44,250 bases of DNA from contig JALXAX010000153.1 in NCBI GenBank assembly GCA_026991755.1, positions 1 to 44,250 on the forward strand, read 5' to 3'. Below, piece after piece: positions 16,105 to 23,151 of this stretch. The notes below the pieces were generated by a model. That model did not search any database and was not told the DNA's origin. It saw nothing but the letters and a program-made list of their open reading frames with translations. This stretch comes from Thiotrichaceae bacterium (lineage in GTDB: Bacteria; Pseudomonadota; Gammaproteobacteria; Thiotrichales; Thiotrichaceae). The stretch's first letter is position 1. Every line of letters begins with the position of its first letter. A program made the position numbers and the translations under genes.

Positions 16105-17196
16105 ATGATTCACTATACAAAACCTTCTATTACACAGCTCGAAATTGATTATGTTACCGATGCTGTTACTAATGGTTGGGGTGCTCATTGCTATGAGTAT
16201 ATCAATCGCTTTGAATTATTATTTGCCAAGCATTTAAATGTAAATTATGCCATAGCTACATCAAGTTGTACTGGTGCAATGCATATGGGACTGGCAGCCT
16301 TGGGTATTGAATACGGAGATGAGGTCATTTTAGCTGATATCAACTGGATTGCATCAGCTTCTCCTATAACCTATCTCGGAGCAACACCTGTTTTTGTTGA
16401 TATAAAGCCTGATACTTGGTGTATAGATCCAGAAAAAATTGAAGCCGCTATCACTCCTAAGACTAAAGCCATAATAGCAGTTCACCTCTATGGCAATATG
16501 TGCGACATGCCTGCACTTCTTGATATCAGTAAGCGTACAGGTATCCCTGTTATTGAAGATGCTGCAGAAGCAATTGGCTCTCAACTAGGAAGCAAAAAAG
16601 CAGGGGCGCTAGGAACCTTTGGTACATTCTCTTTTCATGGCACAAAGACGATGACAACAGGCGAAGGTGGGATGTTTGTCACTCAAGACAAAGCATTGTA
16701 TGAACAAGTTTTAACACTCAGCAATCATGGAAGAGATAAAAACCAAACAAAACAATTCTGGCCTGATGCAATTGGTTATAAATACAAAATATCCAATATA
16801 CAGGCTGCTATTGGTTGTGCTCAGGTTGAAAGAATAGAAGAGCTAATTCGTCATAAGAAAAATATTTTTCATTACTATAAAACACATTTAGTTGATCTAC
16901 CATTATCTATGAACCCAGAACCTGACGGCACGACTAGCGGATATTGGATGCCAACTATTATTCTTGAAGAAGGTATAAATAGAGACCATATCCTCAATGC
17001 TTTTAAAAAAAATGATATAGATGGAAGACTCTTCTTCTGGCCTCTTAGTTTGCTACCTTCATTCCCATTGTGTAAAGAAAATATAATCAGTTACAACATG
17101 TATAAACGAGGTATTAACTTGCCTAGCTACCATGACTTACAAACCAATGAAATGGATAAAGTGATTTCTATTGTTAGAGAGAAATTAACAAAGTGA
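16105..17196 (+). CDS. DegT/DnrJ/EryC1 sugar aminotransferase (4-amino type)
   Basis: This is a PLP aminotransferase of the perosamine-synthase/DegT family, 363 residues. The Schiff-base Lys is K181 in SFHGTKTMTTGEGG, and Asp152 in VIEDAAEAIG contacts the PLP ring nitrogen. Presence of the Lys, and no cluster of four cysteines, argues against an RfbH/DdhC-type 3-dehydrase, which has His at this place. It probably aminates C4 of the (C-methylated) CDP-4-keto-6-deoxyhexose with glutamate as donor. Twelve bases separate it from the methyltransferase, and its stop overlaps the next start (GTGA). Confidence 0.92.
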   Translation: MIHYTKPSITQLEIDYVTDAVTNGWGAHCYEYINRFELLFAKHLNVNYAIATSSCTGAMHMGLAALGIEYGDEVILADINWIASASPITYLGATPVFVDIKPDTWCIDPEKIEAAITPKTKAIIAVHLYGNMCDMPALLDISKRTGIPVIEDAAEAIGSQLGSKKAGALGTFGTFSFHGTKTMTTGEGGMFVTQDKALYEQVLTLSNHGRDKNQTKQFWPDAIGYKYKISNIQAAIGCAQVERIEELIRHKKNIFHYYKTHLVDLPLSMNPEPDGTTSGYWMPTIILEEGINRDHILNAFKKNDIDGRLFFWPLSLLPSFPLCKENIISYNMYKRGINLPSYHDLQTNEMDKVISIVREKLTK

Positions 17197-17882
17197 ATAC
17201 TATTGCAATTATCGGCTCATCTGGGGGATCTGCCATTCAAGCGACACAAAGTTGTCTAGAGAAGGCTGGCTTTTCTTTTTCCCCCATCATTATCACTGAC
17301 CGAAGCTGTGGACTTTCTGAATGGGCTATAGACAAAGGCCTTATTCACTATGAAATTAGTTATACTAGCCCAGAACAATTTTCTACAGATGTTAATGAAC
17401 TATTACAAAAAAAAAAGATTCAACATGTTCTACTTTTTTACACCCGTTTGATAGCAGAACCTCTCATTAGTCAACTACAGGTTCATAATATTCATCCCTC
17501 TATATTGCCTGCTTTTCCTGGAATGGATGCTGTAACACAAAGTTTAAAAGCAGGTAGCAAGCTTTTAGGCGCAACTTTGCATCAGGTTGATAAAAACTTA
17601 GACACAGGTTCCATCACCACTCAGGTAGCTTGCTCTTTTTCAACTGATATTACTATTCAGTTAGCTCATAGAATAAGTTTCATCCAGAAAGTTTGGTTAG
17701 CACTCATCTATTATGAAAATACTGAAAATTTCACAGTTAATGAACAAGAAAAAAAACAGAGCAATAACTACCTACCAATTGAGCCAGCTATTCAGACAAG
17801 TAGCCAGCTTATAAAAAATAAACATATTTTAAATGCTTATCGCATTTGGATAGAAATGTTAGAACCAATAGAAGAAGAATAG
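17193..17882 (+). CDS. Small PurN-like formyltransferase, probable sugar N-formyltransferase
   Basis: The 229-residue protein has a formyltransferase fold like GAR transformylase (PurN). The catalytic Asn-His pair is N99 and H101 in NIHPSILPAFPG, and the Asp is D137 in VDKNLDTGSITTQ, the same order as in N10-formyl-tetrahydrofolate enzymes. A loop GATLHQVD precedes the Asp. Real PurN would not sit among sugar genes, so transfer of a formyl group to the amino group made by the preceding aminotransferase is inferred. It lacks the C-terminal extra domain of many sugar formyltransferases such as VioF and QdtF. The GTG start overlaps the upstream TGA stop. Confidence 0.75.
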   Translation: MNTIAIIGSSGGSAIQATQSCLEKAGFSFSPIIITDRSCGLSEWAIDKGLIHYEISYTSPEQFSTDVNELLQKKKIQHVLLFYTRLIAEPLISQLQVHNIHPSILPAFPGMDAVTQSLKAGSKLLGATLHQVDKNLDTGSITTQVACSFSTDITIQLAHRISFIQKVWLALIYYENTENFTVNEQEKKQSNNYLPIEPAIQTSSQLIKNKHILNAYRIWIEMLEPIEEE

Positions 17883-17898
17883 GATATCACTCACTATA

Positions 17899-18618
17899 AT
17901 GAATATAGTTATTTCACAATCAATGTATTTCCCTTGGGTTGGTTTACTCGAACAAATTAAATTAGCTGATATTTTTGTTCATTACAATGACGTTCAATTT
18001 ACCAAAGGTTTTTTTAACCGTGTGCAGATTAAAACTAAATCTGGAACTCAATGGATAACAATACCAATAAAGGCTCATCAACGTGGGCGTAATATTAATC
18101 AGATTATCATCGACAATGATTCCAACTGGAAGGAGCAACATTACAACAAGCTTTCAAATGCTTACAAAGAAGCACCTTTTTACAGTGATATGATTGAAGT
18201 TATAAAAAAAACATACGAATTACCTTACAAAAATCTAGCTGACATATCTAGAAGCTCTGTTCAGGTTCTTGCTGAATACTTTGACTTGGATAAAAAAGTT
18301 ATTTTTTTAAACTCAGATAAGATGAATATTGGTGGCAGTAGTAGCCAGCGACTACATGATATAGTGAAAAGTCTTAAAGGAAACTCTTATATTACTGGGC
18401 TTGGCGCACTAAAATATTTAGATTACAGCATATTTGATGAGTCTAATATTGATGTCTGTTATATGAACTATCAACATGCACCTTACCCTCAATCACATGG
18501 AGAGTTTACACCTTTCGTATCCAGTCTTGATCTTATTGCTAACTGTGGAAAAGAAGGGCTTTCTAAAATAACTTCATCAACAAAAAAATGGAGAGAATAT
18601 ACTAATGAATCCGCATAA
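17899..18618 (+). CDS. WbqC-family protein
   Basis: The N-terminus, ISQSMYFPWVGLLEQ then ADIFVHYNDVQF and the NRVQIKTKSG loop, is the standard signature of the WbqC-like family (PF08889), found in O-antigen and capsule clusters. At 239 residues it is full length. Its biochemical function in this setting is not established to my knowledge; a part in modifying the amino-sugar, for example by adding an acyl or amino acid group, is only a guess. It begins 16 bases after the formyltransferase and overlaps the next gene by 14 bases, so it is translated with the operon. Confidence 0.85.
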   Translation: MNIVISQSMYFPWVGLLEQIKLADIFVHYNDVQFTKGFFNRVQIKTKSGTQWITIPIKAHQRGRNINQIIIDNDSNWKEQHYNKLSNAYKEAPFYSDMIEVIKKTYELPYKNLADISRSSVQVLAEYFDLDKKVIFLNSDKMNIGGSSSQRLHDIVKSLKGNSYITGLGALKYLDYSIFDESNIDVCYMNYQHAPYPQSHGEFTPFVSSLDLIANCGKEGLSKITSSTKKWREYTNESA

Positions 18619-19417
18619 TATCTTTAAAAAAGAAGTCCAAGATAATATTAAAGGGCTAAGTGAAGACCTTGACCTACAGGCTTTATCCAGAATATGGGTT
18701 AGAGAAATAGCACCTCACAAATATGCTTATAATTTTTCCTGGCTTGGACGTCCAATTATTCAATTTCCCCAAGATATGGTTGCAATGCAGGAACTAGTAG
18801 CAGAAATCAAACCTGATTTAATTATTGAAACAGGTATTGCTCATGGTGGATCACTTATTATGAATGCCTCATTACTAGCATTACTGGACTATAACGAGGC
18901 AGTTGAACAGGGTAAAACTTTAGACCCAAAGAGAACCAAGCGTAAAGTTCTTGGTATTGATATTGATATTCGAAGCCATAACAGAGAAGCCATTGAAAAT
19001 CATCCAATGTTTAATCATATAGATATGATAGAGGGGTCTTCAATTGATAAGTCCATTATCAAACAAGTGCATGAATATGCTGAAAACTTTAAAACAATAC
19101 TTATTTCTTTAGACTCCAACCATACACATGACCATGTTCTTGCTGAATTACAAGCTTATGCTCCTTTGACATCTAAGGGCAGTTACTGCATAGCTTTTGA
19201 CAGTATTATTGAAGATATGCCCGCAGGCTCTTTCCCAGATAGGCCTTGGGATAAAGGGGATAACCCAAAGACAGCAGTATGGGATTACCTAAAGCAGTTA
19301 GAAACATCACCTCAGATGGATGCAGAAGGAGATAAACTCAATTTTAAGATAGATTCTGACATAGAAAATAAGCTACTAATTACAGTTGCCCCTGATGGAT
19401 ATTTAAAAAGGATTTAA
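18605..19417 (+). CDS. CmcI-type SAM methyltransferase (rhamnosyl O-methyltransferase/cephalosporin hydroxylase family)
   Basis: This 270-residue protein matches the CmcI fold: a class I SAM-dependent methyltransferase core with DLIIETGIAHGGSLI (about 82-96) as motif I, VLGIDIDIR as motif II, and ISLDSNHTHDHV as the metal-site motif. The family name cephalosporin hydroxylase is historical; members in surface-glycan clusters usually are O-methyltransferases. It may therefore O-methylate the sugar or the glycan end, which is inferred. A GGAGAG ribosome site precedes the ATG, which lies inside the WbqC gene. A 110-bp gap follows before the next gene. Confidence 0.85.
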   Translation: MNPHNIFKKEVQDNIKGLSEDLDLQALSRIWVREIAPHKYAYNFSWLGRPIIQFPQDMVAMQELVAEIKPDLIIETGIAHGGSLIMNASLLALLDYNEAVEQGKTLDPKRTKRKVLGIDIDIRSHNREAIENHPMFNHIDMIEGSSIDKSIIKQVHEYAENFKTILISLDSNHTHDHVLAELQAYAPLTSKGSYCIAFDSIIEDMPAGSFPDRPWDKGDNPKTAVWDYLKQLETSPQMDAEGDKLNFKIDSDIENKLLITVAPDGYLKRI

Positions 19418-19527
19418 TATTGAGGTAATAATATCTTATGGGCTTCTAGTAGAACTGATTTTTAACAAGTATCAGCCTCTAGCCTAATAAATATTTATAC
19501 ACAAGAAACCTATAACTATAAAATATT

Positions 19528-20391
19528 ATGATTGAAAGCAAAAAAATAAGTATTGGCGTACCCGTGTACAATGAAGAAAAGTTTCTTAAGCAAGCTCTCG
19601 ATTCATTACTGTCACAAAGTTATCACGATATTGAAATCATTATTTGTGATAATGCATCAACTGATAAAACTCCTGAAATTATTCAGGAGTTTATGAAAAC
19701 CCATACAAATATAAAATACTACAAAGAAGATACAAACAAAGGTAGCTTGCATAACTACATTAAAGCATTCCAGTTATCTGATAGTAAATATTTCATGTGG
19801 GCTGGAGGGCATGATGTTTGGTCAGAAAACCTAATTGAAGAAACGGTTAAACAACTAGAGTCACACCCTACTGCTGCCATTGCTTTTGCAACAACAGTTT
19901 GGATTGATGAGTCCAACAAACCCGCACAAAAAGAATCAGGCTGGTGTGATACACGTGATATGCATCCTGTAGAGCGTTTTCTTATAACTATTTGGGGTAA
20001 TGTTCATCCTGTTTTAGGAGTAATACGCAGTGAGTATTTAATTAATGCACCTTTTGCAAATGTTGCTGGTACTGATTTAATCCTTCTGTGCGATTTGTCT
20101 TTAAAAGGTGATTTTTTACATGCTCCAAACGCCACCTGTTACCGTAGAGAGTTGGATACAAGAGTTGAAGAATCCTATCAACAAAGAATGAAAAGATACC
20201 AACATAAGGACTTTAAATTTTCTACCACTAGCCTTAACAAACTCTTCCCTCTATTTCATTTGCCTATTCAACTATTCAAGGTAATTATAAAATCTCAATT
20301 AAATATGTTCGATAAATTTTACCTAGTCATTGCTGCCTTACCTACATTTCTTATCAAATATTTGATAGCTCGCAAGAAAAAAACAAAGTAG
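19528..20391 (+). CDS. GT2 glycosyltransferase
   Basis: The 287-residue GT-A glycosyltransferase starts ISIGVPVYNEEKFLKQ and has IIICDNASTDKT at about 37-48. The DxD position reads WAGGHDVW: H95-D96, so only one of the two usual acidic residues is present. Two hydrophobic segments at the C-terminus (about 240-256 and 262-279) suggest membrane association. It probably transfers one sugar of the repeat unit, possibly the modified sugar. A 110-bp AT-rich gap before it could hold an internal promoter. The next start lies four bases past the stop. Confidence 0.85.
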   Translation: MIESKKISIGVPVYNEEKFLKQALDSLLSQSYHDIEIIICDNASTDKTPEIIQEFMKTHTNIKYYKEDTNKGSLHNYIKAFQLSDSKYFMWAGGHDVWSENLIEETVKQLESHPTAAIAFATTVWIDESNKPAQKESGWCDTRDMHPVERFLITIWGNVHPVLGVIRSEYLINAPFANVAGTDLILLCDLSLKGDFLHAPNATCYRRELDTRVEESYQQRMKRYQHKDFKFSTTSLNKLFPLFHLPIQLFKVIIKSQLNMFDKFYLVIAALPTFLIKYLIARKKKTK

Positions 20392-20395
20392 ACCA

Positions 20396-21277
20396 ATGAG
20401 TTTAATAAAAATAACACTCAAGATAATTCAATACTTATTTTTATTAGTTTGTTTAGCATTTCTTATTAGCCATTTTTATGAAGAAAAAAAAACGTTAATT
20501 AATATTATTAATAAAGCGAAGCCTTCTTATCTTTTTCTCTCTTTTGGCTTATGGAGTTTATTGGTTTTTATCGTTCCTTGGTTCTCACACAGCATCACTA
20601 ACAGCTATCAGCAGAACATTACACTTTCTGATTTATTCAATACCTACATAAATCGCTTACCTGTAAAATACCTACCCGGCGGCATATGGCATACAGTAGC
20701 ACGCAGCCATGATTTATTAAAAAAAGGATTAACCAAGAAACAACTATCTATTCTAATCATTTATGAAAACTTCTGGCCAGTTCTGGTTACTGCACTCATT
20801 GGAGGTGCAGGGGTCTTTTTCTATCATCATGAAAGCTTATGGGGAACAACTGCTTTAATATTATCCTTATCCAGTCTTGCTATCATTCCCATTTTCATTG
20901 CTTTGAAAAATAGTAGTTGGGTCTTATCTTTCCGCACCTATCTAAAGATAAGCCTTATCAGCATCGCCTTCTGGCTATTAGCCGCAACTTCCTTTCTGAG
21001 TTATTTAAGTGCTTTTGATATTTCCTCACTTCAAGCCACACATTTTTTTAATTACTTATTCTCTTGGTTGATTGGTTTTCTCAGTATTTTCACGCCACAA
21101 GGGATAGGAGTATTTGAATTAACCATGGCACAACTAACTCTTTTTACAATTCCAAACGATGAAGCAATGGTTATCATAGCTGGATTCCGGTTAATCGTTC
21201 TAACTAGTGATGTAGCTAACTGGCTGATTTATAGTTTTTATAGAAAATTTCTTACAACTGCAACCAATACATATTGA
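20396..21277 (+). CDS. Lysylphosphatidylglycerol-synthase-like integral membrane protein (UPF0104)
   Basis: The 293-residue protein has about eight hydrophobic segments and fits the LPG_synthase_TM/UPF0104 family. Its middle contains the conserved type of motif NRLPVKYLPGGIWHTVAR at about 84-101, and its C-terminal part has FTPQGIGVFE at about 232-241. In polysaccharide clusters such proteins are suspected lipid-carrier or glycolipid transporters. No catalytic LysPG domain is attached. It is the last gene of the coupled operon. The 129-bp gap downstream leads straight into IS3 sequence. Confidence 0.75.
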   Translation: MSLIKITLKIIQYLFLLVCLAFLISHFYEEKKTLINIINKAKPSYLFLSFGLWSLLVFIVPWFSHSITNSYQQNITLSDLFNTYINRLPVKYLPGGIWHTVARSHDLLKKGLTKKQLSILIIYENFWPVLVTALIGGAGVFFYHHESLWGTTALILSLSSLAIIPIFIALKNSSWVLSFRTYLKISLISIAFWLLAATSFLSYLSAFDISSLQATHFFNYLFSWLIGFLSIFTPQGIGVFELTMAQLTLFTIPNDEAMVIIAGFRLIVLTSDVANWLIYSFYRKFLTTATNTY

Positions 21278-21336
21278 CCTCACTAAGAACAACATCTCAG
21301 AAACTTCAGCTGTGGTTACCTGCTTTTATAGTAAAG

Positions 21337-21365
21337 TGTGAACCACCCCACAAATAGCGGACACC
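21337..21365 (+). repeat. Left inverted repeat of an IS3-family element
   Basis: The segment beginning TGTGAACCACCCC and ending TAGCGGACACC has the TG start and GGACAC core seen at ends of IS3-family elements. It lies 41 bases before the orfA ATG. No matching right end was found downstream, so the IS is incomplete here. Confidence 0.55.
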
Positions 21366-21406
21366 TCTAAAAGTGAGTATTCTTTCCATAATAGAGAGGT
21401 TACTCC

Positions 21407-21715
21407 ATGACAAAGAAACAAAACAGTAAGAAAAAATACATACGCCACAGTAAAGAATTCAAGCAAGAAGCATTGAAACTTGCTGAACAAAGTAGCGTTA
21501 GTTTAGCAGCCAAGCAACTTGGACTTCATGACTCACAACTCTACAGTTGGCGTAAACAAGCAGAGCATGAACAAACCATTAGTGAACGAGAATCACAACT
21601 CGCGACAGAAAATGTCCGTCTAAGACGTGAATTAAATGCAGCGAAAGAGGAGCTTGCTATTGCAAAAAAGCCGATCATAGGTCATTTGAAATCAGACTTT
21701 CGATTATCCAGAAAC
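21407..21715 (+). pseudogene. IS3-family orfA remnant, truncated
   Basis: The first 88 or so residues are a normal IS3 OrfA: a basic start, HSKEFKQEALKLAEQ, the helix-turn-helix SLAAKQLGLHDSQLYSWRK, and a leucine-zipper-like tail ending ELAIAKK. The usual end after AKK (AAxYFAK type) is missing; about 46 bp of other sequence and then a family D element follow. The open frame on to 21817 is accidental translation of this insertion. There is no orfB in the window. The element closes the downstream side of the sugar operon and is probably inactive. Confidence 0.8.
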
Positions 21716-21892
21716 TTCCTTAAGGAAGCTCTGATCAAGTCAAGATTCGTTTTTCTGAGAGATAGAATCCGCCAGCTTTTCGCTATAAAAGTGACCAATA
21801 GCTACGGCTATTGCTAACTTTTCTAGCAAAAACCTGACAAATTCTATCTCTCAGAAATTCCGATCAGACTTAATCAGACCTTCCTTAAGGAA
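21716..21892. mobile_element. Family D miniature inverted-repeat element
   Basis: The termini TTCCTTAAGGAA at 21716-21727 and 21881-21892 frame a roughly 177-bp palindromic unit. The arms stay similar for about 60 bases, including CTGAGAGATAGAAT on both sides, and the centre carries AATAGC/GCTATT pairs. A second, nearly identical copy is at 42641-42810, with the whole inner part conserved. At the right end TTAATCAGA and TCTGATTAA extend the palindrome past the unit. It has no ORF, so any movement would need a transposase in trans. Confidence 0.8.
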
Positions 21893-22022
21893 TCTGATTA
21901 ATCCAGGCCTTAGCCAAGAAAGTGCTGCCTCTTCTTCGTTAGAAGAATACTTTGAACATCGTAAAGAACGGGCTGATGAATATGTATCTAGTGCATGTTA
22001 TAATAAGAATACCCTTCACTAG
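21893..22022 (+). pseudogene. Orphan C-terminal gene fragment ending in a family E hairpin
   Basis: After the family D unit a frame reads, from about 21905, GLSQESAASSSLEEYFEHR and then KERADEYVSSACYNKNTLH to a TAG stop at 22020-22022. The charged, gene-like composition and the stop inside a family E hairpin, as for the phosphatase gene, suggest the last 40 residues of a lost gene. The family was not recognised. It does not resemble the missing end of IS3 OrfA. Confidence 0.45.
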
Positions 22023-22055
22023 TACTCCAACAAGTTAGGTTTGATGGAGTACTAG
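22019..22055. terminator. Family E hairpin, exact reverse copy
   Basis: All 37 bases are the exact reverse complement of 9888-9924: 11-bp arms CTAGTACTCCA and TGGAGTACTAG around a 15-base loop. The first TAG (22020-22022) is the stop codon of the orphan rightward frame, and the leftward DUF4340 gene ends 31 bases away. It could serve as a bidirectional transcript end. Confidence 0.8.
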
Positions 22056-22085
22056 TACAACTGAGAAAACAGGAACAATAGTGTT

Positions 22086-22931
22086 TTAAGGCTGTGTCAA
22101 CTCACTCAAAATACCTTCAGCGAAGGTATACTTAACCTTTAAGTCAGGTCTTGATAACACCAAAGCAGGTTTGATAGCGAGGATATTATAAGTAATACTC
22201 TCATTCTTAATATTGCTTAGTTCAGTTGTAGATTCAGCTTTCTCAACCACTTCAATCGTTACTTTACCGATAATAGTATCATCACCGTTATCATCTGCTA
22301 TGTTGTGTGCTTCAACATTCTGCCAAAAGCTATGCGGGAAATTCGCTAACAGGGCAGGAGCCTCAACTTTTGTGATTTCAACACTATCTGGCAACAAGTG
22401 ATGCGCCAATAATTGCGTAATGCTTGTCCCTAAAACACCGTAGACAATTTCATTAATCGTATGTATTTCGTTGTTTTTTAATACATAACGATTGAGTGTA
22501 ACTGCATTGGTTTTACCAAATATAAGACTTTCTGTTTTATCTTTAGAGGCGATTATCAACTCAATCTTTCCAGGTGCTAACCCAAAGGTCTTTAGATCCT
22601 TGCCTGCTACCTTGTAACTAGCGACTATGGGTTCTTCTAATATCGTCAGTAAGTGTTTAATCCTGTTTTTGTTGAGAGGTGCTAGCGCAGGTTGCGTTAG
22701 CTGCCAATCATCTGCCTTTTTAGTGAGTTCAATGCTTTGTTCACCTACACGGATTATCTTTATATGGTTAGCCTGATAGCTTGCTATCGTAAACAAGGCG
22801 TTTGATTGACCCATTGCACCGTCTGCAAGTTGCTTAAAATTGGGTTGATAGCCAATAAAATAAACTAGCATCGCAAATAGAATGATTAATAAGCTATTTA
22901 ATAACAGCCGTTTTGAGACTTGTTTTGCCAT
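22086..22931 (-). CDS. DUF4340-like envelope protein, partner of GldG-type ABC system
   Basis: The 281-residue protein has one N-terminal membrane anchor (about residues 9-26) and a largely extracytoplasmic beta-rich region. It contains ELTKKADDWQLTQP and FGLAPGKIELIIAS, both like the repeated modules of DUF4340 proteins (W.L..P and fGL..P..). Such genes commonly follow GldG-like genes in ABC systems. Here it is the last gene of that series, on the same strand, but 220 bp behind it because a family B miniature element has inserted between them. Its function is unknown; an accessory role in the export or gliding-like complex is inferred from context only. Confidence 0.7.
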   Translation of the reverse strand: MAKQVSKRLLLNSLLIILFAMLVYFIGYQPNFKQLADGAMGQSNALFTIASYQANHIKIIRVGEQSIELTKKADDWQLTQPALAPLNKNRIKHLLTILEEPIVASYKVAGKDLKTFGLAPGKIELIIASKDKTESLIFGKTNAVTLNRYVLKNNEIHTINEIVYGVLGTSITQLLAHHLLPDSVEITKVEAPALLANFPHSFWQNVEAHNIADDNGDDTIIGKVTIEVVEKAESTTELSNIKNESITYNILAIKPALVLSRPDLKVKYTFAEGILSELTQP

Positions 22932-22953
22932 AGATTAACCTGATTTACTTTAA

Positions 22954-23150
22954 CCTGAATCCGTGACTTCAATGCGGATAATAGGGGATAAGAGATTGGT
23001 TTAGCACGGGATTTTAAAAAATCTTAGCTTCACCCTTCGTTTAGTGAGCACTACTGTACTCAATTATACTTTAGTGTAAGTGGGTATTTTTTAAACCCGT
23101 GATGAATCAATATCTTATTCCCTATGCCGTAGTGAAGTCACTGATTCAGG
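22954..23150. mobile_element. Family B miniature element with TTTAA target duplication
   Basis: The ends CCTGAATCCGTGACTTCA and TGAAGTCACTGATTCAGG are inverted, and similarity continues for about 55 bases into each arm. The 197-bp unit is flanked on both sides by TTTAA (22949-22953 and 23151-23155), a likely 5-bp target duplication. The second copy at 28690-28850 shares the outer parts but lacks about 36 bp of the centre. The right duplication forms the stop codon context of the GldG-like gene, so the unit inserted exactly between gene and intergenic DNA. Confidence 0.9.
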
Positions 23151-23151
23151 T

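Noticed and set aside
16105..17196. RfbH/DdhC-type 3-dehydrase (as expected after rfbF-rfbG in dideoxyhexose clusters)
   Set aside because: The PLP lysine K181 is present and the iron-sulfur cysteine set is missing, so it is an aminotransferase.
21716..21817. The C-terminal 30 residues of the orfA frame as native protein
   Set aside because: They are translated from the family D unit, which also occurs at 42641-42810 outside any gene.
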